Shown piece after piece: positions 42,671-52,667 of a stretch of 64,000 nt of DNA (position 1 is its first letter; each line of letters begins with the position of its first letter). Source of the stretch: Isoperla grammatica (Eukaryota; Arthropoda; Insecta; Plecoptera; Perlodidae); the NCBI GenBank assembly GCA_945910005.1, contig OX246747.1, positions 5,576,274 through 5,640,273 on the forward strand. The letters run 5' to 3'. The position numbers were made by a program, and so were the translations under genes. The notes beneath the pieces are model-generated. The model was not told the DNA's origin, did not search any database, and saw nothing but the letters and a program-made list of their open reading frames with translations.

Positions 42671-43781
42671 TAAGGTTGTCTTGGCTTGCCTATAGTGTTG
42701 GACCTGGGCCAGGCCTACACTTTCTAAAGGCATACTGCAACAAATACAAACATGTTTTCATCCCAGTCTATATTCGTAAGGTCAGCCGTACTAATAAGCC
42801 TCTGCCTAGTTGACAATTATTTGTACGGCCAGAGCTTTGATTTGATTGGTTGTTGGTTCGCCGTATGTAGGCCTACAGTGTAAAATAACTTGTAGAGTTA
42901 CCATGTTAATAGTGTAGGCCTACGTATTATTCGTATCGTCAATGTCGTCAATTCCCGATTTTTGGTTTCGGATAGTAAAGTATATGAATGTTCGGTTTGG
43001 GGTAGGGCCTAGTTGAGATCAAAACCCCTGGTTTCAAATAATATAACGTGTATTTGAATATTGCGGTCTTACGCCCGCCGGTTAAGTAGGGATCTTGCCG
43101 CCCACCAACCCAAGCTAGTCACAAACCAGTCGGATTGAGTCTAGACTTACCCCTCTTCACAATGTTTAACGCGTAGTATTAATTGTTAGTTGCATTGATT
43201 TTTTTATTTGATGACTGCTCACTTGATATATTAAAATAAAGCTGTGGGACTGCTTGAACTTGATTGGAAGCTTGTGAAAAATGCCGCCGAGAGTGCCAAT
43301 TCCTTGACTTCAATTTTTGACCTGCTCATCCCTAATAGGGAACACGCGTATGAAAATTTTAATCGATTTTTAAATACCTTGTCTCTCATTTAATAATTTT
43401 GTGTCTTTGAATTTTGAAACACGGATCAGTCTATGCCTCAAAATAATTGGTTTAGTAACGATAAATAAAAGGGCGCAAAAAACGAGCCGCCGCCATGTAG
43501 AGTGGATTTGACGTCATGGTTGTGTATTTGTACGCTCACCGCCTCAGCGATTGGTCTGTTACGCCTCGTCTACTGAATCTTGACGTCACGGCCACTTGTA
43601 CACGTTTCAGATCCCCGAGTTTAAACTTCAATAAATGCGACCACATTAAACCTATTTAAAAATTTCTTTTTTACTTGGGACTTGCATTAATATACTTTTT
43701 GTATCTGATACTATTAAACTAAGTGTTTGGTTTAACAAAAAAAATCGTACGCGTGTTGCCTATTGTTTTATCATTTTTCAG

Positions 43782-45064
43782 GTAACCAACTTGGGTTTTT
43801 ATGGAGGTAAGGATGAAGCTACCACAGTTTGGAATGTACTGACTCATGTGATGACAACATCTCTGGCCGATTTATTAAGATGGGCGGGGAGGCATGGCAA
43901 GAGATCAATACAAGAATTCCCTAGAGTCCTGGACATGATAACATGTAAGTGTTTACCTCCACTATACTCGCCTTGTATAACATTTTCTGTAGGCCTAGAT
44001 ATATGATACAAAGCATTCATTTTATCAACCTGTCAAAAAGTTGTAAATTATTAGTAGGCCTAAATAGGCCTACTTTTCAATATCGATATCGGCAAAATGG
44101 TGCCGATATCGTACCGTGATATCGAACCATTTTCGGTGCTAATCCGCTGCGAATGTATTGATATTGTCACGTGGTTGAGTAAGTACGAGGCGGCGGAGTG
44201 GGACACACTCTGTGGGCGGGGCTTGGCAACTGGACCGCACTGAGTGCGCCTTTAACAATTAGAAGAACACTACGCATCAGCAATACAACAGAGGCGCCAG
44301 TGTGCACTGACTGCAGCACATAAGAATTTTCGACTTGTAGTGTTTTGATCAATATCGCGACATTTCCGATATGGTGAGATGATATCAATATTGAAAATAA
44401 CATCAATTTGCTCCCGATATCGAATTGAATATGTAATCGATATCGTTGACCACCTCTACTACATACAGTGGAACTTAATTTACACCTTTCAATTGGTCTA
44501 TCACTTATATAATTTGTTAGTGGAGCTCATTGTTAATCCTATAGGCAGGCCTACATGTAATCTCTGTTCATGTGTGGTAGGCCTACATTGTTTCCGCTAA
44601 AACATGTTTAAAAGCTGGCCCCTTGTGAAACATACTTTATCAATACATGTATCATCAACATAAGTGCAACCATATTCTTAATCTATTTTACAATACAGTA
44701 TTCACTATTCAAAGATTGTTGTTCTATTCCAGTGGCCGTGAAACAAACATTTCCCAATTCTCAGTCCACGGGAATCAACAACATAATAAAACCATGGCTT
44801 AGGGGGTCAAGGGATCGAGATGGTCGAAGAGCTAAGCGACAGGTACCACTACAGCCCAACCCAGCGGAGGAATCAAATGCGGTGGATGCAAACCCGGAGG
44901 ATTCAAACGCGGAGGATTCAAACGCGGGGGATGCAAACTCAGAAGATTCAAACCCAGAAGATGTGATCAACACTACCACACAAAATGTAGAGCATATTCT
45001 CGAGTCTGATGATGACACTAATGACACTCTAGATCTCGACATTCTTGATTTTGATGATTATTAA
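43782..45064 (+). CDS. DUF4806-like protein, last two exons
   Basis: Exon 43782-43944 follows a tttttcag acceptor and ends ACAT|gtaagt. Exon 44733-45064 follows ttctattccag, and the phases join in frame. Residues: NLGFYGGKDEATTVWNVLTH, MTTSLADLLRWAGRHGKRSI, then VKQTFPNSQSTGINNIIKPW LRGSRDRDGRR, an acidic Asn-Pro-Glu-Asp repeat tail and stop. The GGKD--T---VL-H-MT--LA-L--W-G--GK pattern fits DUF4806, often found in multicopy invertebrate genes. Upstream coding exons were not identified; 41743-41870 could hold a 5' exon. Both exons are open, so this copy may be functional. Confidence 0.6.
44075..44455. repeat. GATATCG-rich inverted-end repeat
   Basis: CAATATCGATATCGGCAAAA at one side and CCCGATATCGAATTGAATA plus TAATCGATATCGTTGACC at the other give inverted GATATCG-rich ends over about 380 bp. 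It lies within the intron between the two DUF4806 exons. Probably a non-autonomous DNA element; exact edges not determined. Confidence 0.5.
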
Positions 45065-47260
45065 CCAGACTAGATGACTATTAAAATGAAATAAAAAAAC
45101 GAAATAGATGTCATAGGGTAGGGAAATTCGTATCCGGTTCCGGAGCTTCCAGGAATCGGGCTACTCGAATCCTGGAAGCCAAAATTATGTTGTGTTATGC
45201 TGGTAACCCCCCTCCACCTCGAAGCTACGCGGTTGAAGGCTGTTCTCTGCCTGTGTCAGCTGCCGGCCGCTGTATGGGTTAGCTCCGCGCGGTCGCTAGA
45301 CGCAGGTAGTAGTAATATCTTTCCATTTCACAATTGAAATATGTATCATTATTATTTGAGGTATTCCAATCGTACTCGCCACTTCTCAGTGCCTTATCTT
45401 TTTTCAGGGTACGCAGATTTTGATGATTCGATATAACTATGCCACAGGCAAATACTTTTTTTTCAAGTATGCTCAACACAAGAGCATTGATGCTAAAAAA
45501 GTTATCAGAGTAGACTCTGGGAATTTTATATTGACAAGCTTACTGTACAATGCTGCGGCATTAGGCCTACTTTCCTACCCAAATCTAACTACTACCCGGT
45601 CAGATTTTCCTGTTTAAATTTGGAATTTCAGGTTGTACCCTGTGGAGTCACACAATCTCCATATGCCTACCTTATAACCGCATTTGACTGGGTTTTCCAG
45701 TAGATATTGTTTGATGGTGCTCCTCCTTAAATGTAGGGCTAATCATGGATTCATCAATAATTGTGACGGTTCCATTGGGGTTGAAACATTTACGGAATGT
45801 TTCATTTAATGTACTTAGGTGTGGTCTGCATCTTATACAATTTATCAAATCAATTTACTTCCCCTTGCTAGTTGCAAGTTATTGCAATTTAGGTGAAGAT
45901 TGCCAAGAAGCCAGCTAAACCTATTTAGGGGTTATGATTGATGGTGATGCAATATAGTATTTATCATGGAGCTCTAGAGCTGACAATCACGATCCCATCT
46001 ACAAATTTGTGCCAATAAGTGAAGCAACTTCATCATATTTTATAGTTAAGGTACAATATGGTTTTCAGTTTTGCTGAGCACACTGTTTATTTGTAAAACA
46101 TTGTGGTCGAGGAGAACATCCTTTTGCCTAGTCCCATCCCCCCACACCCTTGTTGGCACGCGATTGACATAGGTCTATTTTTAACTTGTGCAATCAATAA
46201 TCAGTATAATCACTATCCCAGAGAGAGTTTCATTGTATAATGTCAGCCAGTTATAATTTTGTATTTATTCTTAATTGTCACTTTCCACGGAAATGTACTT
46301 TTGACTAGTATCTATTTCATGGAGATCAGAATGTCAATGTATTAATTCAATACCAGGTATATCATCATATCATCACATACGTACCATTCCAACTTTTCAA
46401 TACCAATTGCATTATTGGGTTACAAAATTATTAAATTAGTATTTCCCAAAAACTTTGTTCTCACAAATTTGTAGTCTATATTCTTCACCATGATATACTG
46501 TAGTGCGATATAGCAGAGAGATAGACATGTCGAGTTCATGGCACCTTGCAGGCATGCTATCTGGCTGACAGATCTATACGACTTTGATTGTAACCATGTA
46601 GTAGGCCTACAGTAGGCACAATGTGCATAGTTGCAGCCTCACTGCGCTTGTACTGGTAGCATACAAAAATAGTGATGGTGTGCTGTACTTCATAATGATT
46701 AGCTACTGTATTTAATATGTATTCACTATTCAAGTGTTGTTTTGTATGTTAGAAACTTTCTCCTTTAATACTGTGTAATGTTTAAAATACAACATACATA
46801 CATATTTTCATAATATTGTGTTTATTGAAAATATGTTTGTGGAATACCTAGGTGCACTAGAGCTGCCGTTCGATTTAACATTTTGTAAATCGATGTCGGA
46901 CAAAATTTCGACATTGACATGGAATTGTTTATTTTCCAGAAAAATTTGAGAAAACATATGTTGCCTTGCCGTATGCAGCACTAGTAGACAACCTCACTCG
47001 AGTGCGTAAGACACGATACTGAGGCTCACTCAACGAACATGTCAAAGGCGTCCGTAGAATACGCAAACCTAGAATCCTCACAGCTAGCCGCCGCCGCCAG
47101 GGAAATACTTGAAAAATCAAGTTTGAAAGTTTCAAACTGGATTTTCGTTTTGTTTTGATGTCGATGTTACGTATCAATGTCAGAATTTTGCCGCGATGTC
47201 AACGTCAATGTGTTCGCACCGTCCAATCACTGATTCATATGTTTCGTATTTAACATATCG
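45065..47260. other. 2.2-kb spacer without recognised genes
   Basis: AT-rich. Frames at 45279-45617 and 46929-47177 show no domain. No inverted or tandem repeats stand out. Confidence 0.5.
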
Positions 47261-47264
47261 ATCT

Positions 47265-47400
47265 TTTATTGGTTATCGCTCACTCGCCGATGGTGTTCAG
47301 GGCCTACAGGGTTGGTTTAATTAGTCGCTTTCAATTAAAGTCCCCCACTGCAAATCAGTTTAATTACTGAGTGGGTAGACTCTAAATGTGAATTTATTTT
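47265..47400 (+). repeat. LINE 5' region fragment
   Basis: Reverse-complement match to 35496-35640 (TTATTGGTTATCGCTCACTC, AGTCCCCCACTGCAAATCAG, ACTGAGTGGGTAGACTC) ending in a T-rich run where ORF1 would start. ORF1 does not follow, so it is a 5' fragment only. Confidence 0.7.
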
Positions 47401-48323
47401 TTTTTATTTTTTTATGTCGAGCGGTAGCTCTAACCTGTAGCTATACATACCGTTAAACTAAGGCTGCTGTTAAATTTTTGCAAACTGATATCATACCAAA
47501 TGTCGAACCTTTTCCATCGAATCGTTTATAATTAATTGTTCTCAAAACTAGACTAACTCAAAACTAACTGTTGCAAGCAAAATATATTACATACATCGAA
47601 TCATGTACGGTGAGTAGCTCGAGTGCAGTAATCTAATCATAACGGTATGGTTTAATTTAGTATCATATCAATGCTGAATTTTGTCCACGATGCGGTCGAC
47701 CTGCAGCCCTACTTTTAACCTGTTATCCTTTAGCTATCCCTTAAACTAAATCAAGGAGAGATTTAAACATAAATATCTGGTAAGTAAGTGGTAATATTTC
47801 AATTTGAATACAAAAGTACCTTTAGTACTTTCTTCTTGATATTACTTTTACAAACATATAATTCATCATTTTGAGATAGTCCATGGTCCGTTCTATGCCC
47901 ATACATTGAAACACTGCCATAATACAGATTGAGCAACTAGAAATCTAGGCCTAGACAAGAAATGCTGGCTGTACTGCAGGCAAAGCAAGGCTAGCCCGTA
48001 TAGGGCAAAGTGTGGGCTTCTTAAAGGCACCCTTGAACTGCCTGTGAAGGCCCTACATCTACAGCCCATGCAGGCCCCACGTAAAGGCCAGTGTGTCATA
48101 ACTCACTAGGGCCTTTACAGGCTGCCCTCAAAGGCCCTGTGCAGACATATGCGGGCGAATATCGAGGGCGTTATGCGGGCGGGACTTTAATTGTTTGCTG
48201 GGATCACTGCTTCATATTTTCAAATTAACCAATATTAAATTAAGCTGCACAGTATGTACATACCAAAATGACAAATTGAGGTAGGCCTAGGCCTAGACTA
48301 GGCCTAGCCTACTTGCAAAAAAT
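47401..48323. other. Spacer without recognised genes
   Basis: No coding feature. Bases 47985-48190 contain several AAGGCCC/GGGCCTTT phrases of alternating orientation, possibly a degenerate inverted repeat. Confidence 0.4.
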
Positions 48324-48490
48324 GAAGTGCAGTCCACACCCCAATCCCCTTTCCTCCCCTTTCCTCACGCTCCCTCCTACTTGCCCCTTTCCTCCAAACA
48401 GCCCCATATTTCATCTTAATATATCACATACTCATTGTCTCGATTAGCCTCGTTGCATAAATATGAGACGTTAAGCCCAAATAATCAAAT
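48324..48490 (+). mobile_element. SINE body 2 + tail, 5'-truncated
   Basis: Begins within the head-body boundary (GAAGTGCAGTCCACACC) and continues through body 2 and the common tail to AAATAATCAAA. Head A is missing except for its P2 3' strand, so no ribozyme remains. Confidence 0.85.
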
Positions 48491-48529
48491 TACCTTTTAC
48501 TGAAGTTGCAATAATTAAGCTTGAGAATT

Positions 48530-48967
48530 TTAATTTTTGAAGTGGTCCCAAAATACGTGGCCTTGGAGGATAGCTCGTCGGCCAATAAATGTTTCATCAT
48601 GCGTCTGGTAGCTTCCCCCGATGTTCGGCCTCCCATGATTTTAAGCTCTCGCACCTTGAACAAGCAAATGTTATCTTGGGTAGGCCTTTTTAGTTTCATG
48701 TAGGATACAAGCTTACTAATTCTAGCAACTTACTAATTTTGCATATGTGTCTTTATTGTTAGCCAGAGCAGCTTCCATCTCTTCTACGGCCTCTACATTT
48801 TGCATAGAAAGTGTTTGAGGCAGTTGAACTGCTTGCAACTGTTGAGAAGGCTGCTCAGCATGCTCTTGGAAATTCAAGATTTTTTGGATGTTGTTCTTGA
48901 GCAAACAGACTTCTTTTGTTAGATTTTGTAACAGTCGCTTGTTCTCCTTAGTTTTTTGGTAAACGTC
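48530..48967 (-). pseudogene. DUF4806-like gene fragment with coiled coil
   Basis: Segment 48722-48967 reads KENKRLLQNLTKEVCLLKNN, Gln-rich linker, LSMQNVEAVEEMEAALANNK and YAKLV. Segment 48530-48680 reads ELKIMGGRTSGEATRRMMKH, then LLADELSSKATYFG. GGRTS-EA-RRMM--LLADEL is the DUF4806 core and the preceding acidic helix fits its N-terminal part. The join between the segments is unclear (gtaagt near 48735 but no obvious acceptor). The C-terminal WL/WF helix is missing. Confidence 0.6.
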
Positions 48968-49032
48968 TGGGAAAAAAACATTTATGAAAACATTTAAGAG
49001 TAAAGAAAGATTGCTACATATATGACTGAATA

Positions 49033-49202
49033 CCTATAATGTCTTAGCAGATGCGAGTCTGCTACGTTTAGAGGATCAAGACGATCCGCACAGTTCCAAG
49101 ATAACATGTCTTGGAATCCTATAATATCTTAGCAGATGCGAGTCTGCTACGTTTAGAGGATCAAGACGATCCGCACAGTTCCAAGATAACATGTCTTGGA
49201 AT
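49033..49202 (-). pseudogene. Harbinger N-terminal exon fragment, 85-bp tandem duplication
   Basis: Two 85-bp units (49033-49117 and 49118-49202) differ by about one base. The minus strand encodes DPLNVADSHLLRYYRIPRHV followed by ILELC, like the start of PIF/Harbinger transposases (LL--YR-PR--ILELC). 85 is not a multiple of three, so the copies are in different frames. An AT-repeat lies just beyond at 49205-49250. Confidence 0.5.
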
Positions 49203-49384
49203 CCTATAATATATATCCTATATAATAATCCTATATAATAATATAGAGAATCATGACAATTCACTATAAATAAAACTATCAATAAGACTATCAATATAAA
49301 TAGAATAAATAAAATATAAATAATAATAAAAACTATCAAAACACTTATCAATAACACTAAACATAAATCTTTCTGCAATATAAA

Positions 49385-49590
49385 TAATCAAACCACCTCC
49401 TTTCCTTACCCGATCAAACCGAAGCATCTTGTAGTTGTAGATCGAAATGAAACCATCTTGAACAGACTCATCAAGAAACGTTTCAGAACAATCAAATATA
49501 TCAAATTTGTTTATATCAATAATAAGTCGCAATTGATCAATGTTTTTAATTAACTTACAAATATTAAAATGACCTAACTTCAAACTTTTC
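49385..49590 (-). pseudogene. LINE endonuclease N-terminal fragment
   Basis: Frame reads LGHFNICKLIKNIDQLRLII, FDIFDCSETFLDESVQDGFI, YNYKMLRFDRVRKGGGLIIY. The start HFNI, the catalytic-loop SETFLD and R--GGG--IY are hallmarks of the apurinic-like endonuclease of Jockey/RTE-type LINEs. The catalytic E of SETFLD is present. The frame degenerates into AT repeats after 49385. Confidence 0.85.
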
Positions 49591-49689
49591 CGAAAAGAAG
49601 TTACCTCTGGAACAAATACATCATGTCGTACACTTAATAAGTTAATGATTCATAATTATTATACCTAATACAAGATGTAAGAATATCAT

Positions 49690-50184
49690 GAACAGCCATG
49701 GCCTTTGCGCCTTTCGGTACGCTACCTGGAATGCCTTCCACTTTGTCTGTAAATGGTCTGAAGTCCTGGAGAAGCCATATTCGAGGAAACGAGGCACTAG
49801 GATGTTGTATATGTCGATATTTCATGTTAATGGTAACATCATACCCAGTGTCTTTCTTTTGTAGGTGCTGTTTTGTTGAGGATTGATTCTTTTACGGAAA
49901 CGATCTTGCATATTTGCAGCTGCGATTTCTGCATCTTCAAGATCTGCAGTTGCATTTATCATAAACACGTCATCCATGAAGTCAAGTTGCGCGCCCCAAG
50001 TTTCCACAAAAAAACGCCCCAACTCACATTGAATTATCTCGTGGTTTGAAACGGGAAAAAGTTCGTTTCCAGTCGCACCGCTAGTCGCGCGCTTGTGTCT
50101 AAGACTACCGTTCTGATGCTTTTGAGCGACTTGGCTGGATTTCTCGACTCGGAATGGGTGGTGAGTTGAAACGAGTGGTTTCAA
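49690..50184 (-). pseudogene. Trihelix-like domain fragment plus unknown frame
   Basis: In one minus frame 49690-49830 reads DIYNILVPRFLEYGFSRTSD, then HLQTKWKAFQVAYRKAQ, resembling a Myb/SANT trihelix helix pair. The adjoining frame 49822-50184 (ELGRFFVETWGAQLDFMDDV, DRFRKRINPQQNSTYKRK) has no recognised domain. They may or may not belong together. Confidence 0.35.
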
Positions 50185-50381
50185 GACTTGGCCCCCTGGT
50201 CATGCAAGCATTCTTGGTAACGAGGTGGCAGATCGATATGCCAACGAAGCCTGTACTACTGACAGCAACGACTGTCAATTAATTATAACTGCGTACCTGA
50301 AAGCGTCTTTTAAACGTTATTTTAAGAAGCTATGGCATAACGAGTGGCAGAGCATACGAAACAACAAACTAAGAGAAATAA

Positions 50382-50527
50382 CCTGCCCAGGGACTGCCAC
50401 CTTATCGTGATGGGCAGGTTTGCGTGCTTTGTTGATCCCGAGAGCTATGCCGGCGGAAGCGTATGCTTCTGGTAGGGCCACCCAAGCCGGACTGGTCGAG
50501 GAGAAGAAGTCAGACGAAGTGCAGTCC
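50382..50527 (+). ncRNA. Candidate HDV-like ribozyme
   Basis: P1 CCTGCCC/GGGCAGG and P2 GGACTGC/GCAGTCC are perfect. P3 is ACC/GAT, with a mismatch in the middle pair. Loop TTATCGT and GACGAAGT are unchanged. The P3 mismatch would probably weaken activity. Confidence 0.62.
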
Positions 50528-50762
50528 ACACCCCAATCCCCTTTCCCCCCCACTGTCCCATTGAATATTTCTCCTCCCACATGGCCCTGCCCTCCCTTGC
50601 TGGACTCCCGTATGACGACTCACGCGACGTACAATGGATCTGATTCGGATGTGGCTTCATTCTTCATTATCATCTTTCTCATCTTCATTATCACCCGCTC
50701 ATCGTCTCGATTAGCCATCGTTGCATAAATATGAGACGTTAAGCCCCATTAATCAATCAATC
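50382..50762 (+). mobile_element. SINE, head A + body 1, with TSD, inside the LINE
   Basis: Exact 11-bp repeat AAGAGAAATAA at 50371-50381 and 50763-50773. All modules are complete, and the sequence is very close to the copy at 19985. The first base after the duplication is the first base of ribozyme P1. Removing it restores the LINE frame. Confidence 0.95.
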
Positions 50763-51136
50763 AAGAGAAATAAAAGACTCTGTAACTCCATGGCTTTCCT
50801 CCCGGCGCTCATGTCGCCACGAGGAAGTGGTTTTAACTCGCGTCCGAATCGGTCACACCTATATTACTCAGAGCTATCTTCTAAAAAGTGAACCCCAACC
50901 AGTGTGTGATGCTTGTAATGTGACATTGACTGTCAAACACATCATTTTAGATTGTGCAAAGTATTTAGCCGAACGACAAAGATATAAGATAAAATCCACA
51001 CTAATAGAAAACCTGTCAAATAAAACTGACGCAACCGACAACATTTTAAAGTTCCTTAAATCAATTAACCTTATAAACAAGATTTAAATAGGAAAAATAG
51101 GCACTGATAACCCAGATGTTTTGTGCCTTTAAACCA

Positions 51137-51138
51137 CA

Positions 51139-51222
<84 letters not shown>
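51137..51222 (+). repeat. AAT trinucleotide tail of the LINE
   Basis: About 28 AAT/TAA units directly after the LINE 3' UTR. Length suggests expansion of the LINE's own tail. Confidence 0.95.
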
Positions 51223-51223
<1 letters not shown>

Positions 51224-51314
51224 GTCAACGTGAGTCTACTCTGAACACAACTACTCTCTGAAAATAAATTTTTAAAACTCTGACTTTAATATTGAACATA
51301 ATCTAATTCTAGTT

Positions 51315-51742
51315 CTAATCATCATCACTCAAGTATTCCTGGAGAATCTCCATCACACGGCGTTTGCACTGTGCACGTCGCTTGTTCCCTTTTTTTTCCC
51401 CCACTATTCTTCCCACGTCTTGGCCAAAAGTGGTTTCATCTCCACCGTCTTGTGAGGCCGTGGTCCTGTTTCCCATGAAAGTGGTGAGTTGCTGGAAAGA
51501 TTGCTTCAGCACATCCGCAAGTTCTTCGTTTTTCCGTTATTTAACGGCGTGAAACTTGTCTGGCGGCTGTAATGATGTTGAAGCCTCGTACGGCACTTTC
51601 ATAAGGTTCGCCACAGCAGGCGAGGAAAATCGGGATGGGAAATAAACTAACGGCGAAGAGGATCGGGTTGAAAATGTCTGCAAAGGGGGTATGATGGATG
51701 AGCCTGTGCTGGCTGAACTGAGTTGACTAAAAAGAAGTTGTG
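51315..51742 (-). pseudogene. C-terminal exon of a transposon-derived DNA-binding-type protein
   Basis: Minus frame: LFSQLSSASTGSSIIPPLQT, Ser/Pro-rich, AVANLMKVPYEA, an in-frame TAA at about 51538, then RKNEELADVLKQSFQQLTTF, KGNKRRAQCKRRVMEILQEY and LSDDD stop. A Ser-rich linker followed by a helix and a basic/acidic tail resembles the ends of MADF/SANT proteins. The upstream DNA-binding domain would lie beyond the SINE at 51743. Confidence 0.38.
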
Positions 51743-51986
51743 ACCCGTCTCGGCCCGGGGACGAATAGGCCCAGAGTGACTCTGCTAGTCGTAAGAGGCG
51801 ACAAAAGGAGACCCTGTCCCTTCCCTCCAACTGTCCCACTGAATATTTCTCCTCCCACTTGGCCCTGCCCTCCCTTGCTGGACTCCCGTATGACGACCCA
51901 CGCGACGTTCAATGGATCTGATTCGGATTTGGCTTTATTCTTCATTATCATCTTTCTCATCTTCATTATCACCCGCTCATCGTCTC
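51743..51986 (+). mobile_element. SINE, head B + body 1, tail truncated
   Basis: Starts ACCCGTCTCGGCCCGGGG and ends at CGCTCATCGTCTC where Penelope-like sequence begins. The tail after GTCTC is missing, so the junction with the Penelope element is secondary. Confidence 0.88.
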
Positions 51987-52667
51987 AATCATTGATCATC
52001 CCTCCTCGTACGATCCCTACTAAAAACCCGTCGAAACAAATCGTTGGGATATCCATTCTTAATGAATGCCTGAGCTAGATGTTGTAACTCGTTTTCCACC
52101 AAGACATTAGTAGAACAGTTAGTCGAAGCCCTATTGGCTAGACACTTCATAACACCATGTTTAACATGGGTCGGATGATTAGAGTCAGCTCTAATGTATT
52201 GATCAGTATGAGTAGGCTTCCTATAAACCTTAGTTATCAAACCCAACTTAGTTTTGGTAATAAACAAATCAAGAAAAGGAAGTGAAGCCTCCTTTTCTTC
52301 TTCAATTGTAAACTTGATGTCCGGGTGAAAACCGTTAAGTTCATTTAGAAGTACAAGCAACTCATCATGAGACCCACGATAGATGGCTAGAACATCGTCT
52401 ACGTAACTGAGCCATAGATCAGGAGACAAAGAACTCACCTGTAAAACCTCCGGTTCCAGATGGTCCATATACAGGTCAGCTAATATCGGCGAGAGGCAGC
52501 TACCCATGGCTAGGCCATCAAGTTGCAGGAAATGTTGTCCATTGAACTCGACGTAGCAATTGTTGAGGCAGAGAGTTAAAAGTTCCATGATGTTGTCAAC
52601 CGGCATGCAAGTTCTGTGGAAGAGAATTATCGGAGGAGAGTTTGCGTCTTACTATAGCTATAGTCCA

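Larger units (their letters stand above)
50185..51222 (+). pseudogene. LINE RNase H end, C-terminus and 3' UTR, split by a SINE
   Basis: GHASILGNEVADRYANEA near 50200 is the C-terminal RNase H box. The frame continues to LREI at 50370, is cut by the SINE, and resumes at 50774 with DSVTPWLSSRRS, RVRIGHTYITQSYLLKSEPQ, PVCDACNVTLTVKHIILDC and INLINKI, stop at 51087. The GHT-LT-SYLL and C--C---TVKHI---C motif closes I/Jockey-group ORF2 proteins. The 3' UTR has a stem (GGCAC/GTGCC) and ends in an AAT run. Confidence 0.87.

Noticed and set aside
49033..49202. Cloverleaf-like RNA or hammerhead ribozyme in the 85-bp repeats
   Set aside because: Three hairpins are present, but no hammerhead core (CTGATGA/GAAA) or tRNA boxes; the minus strand encodes a Harbinger-like peptide.
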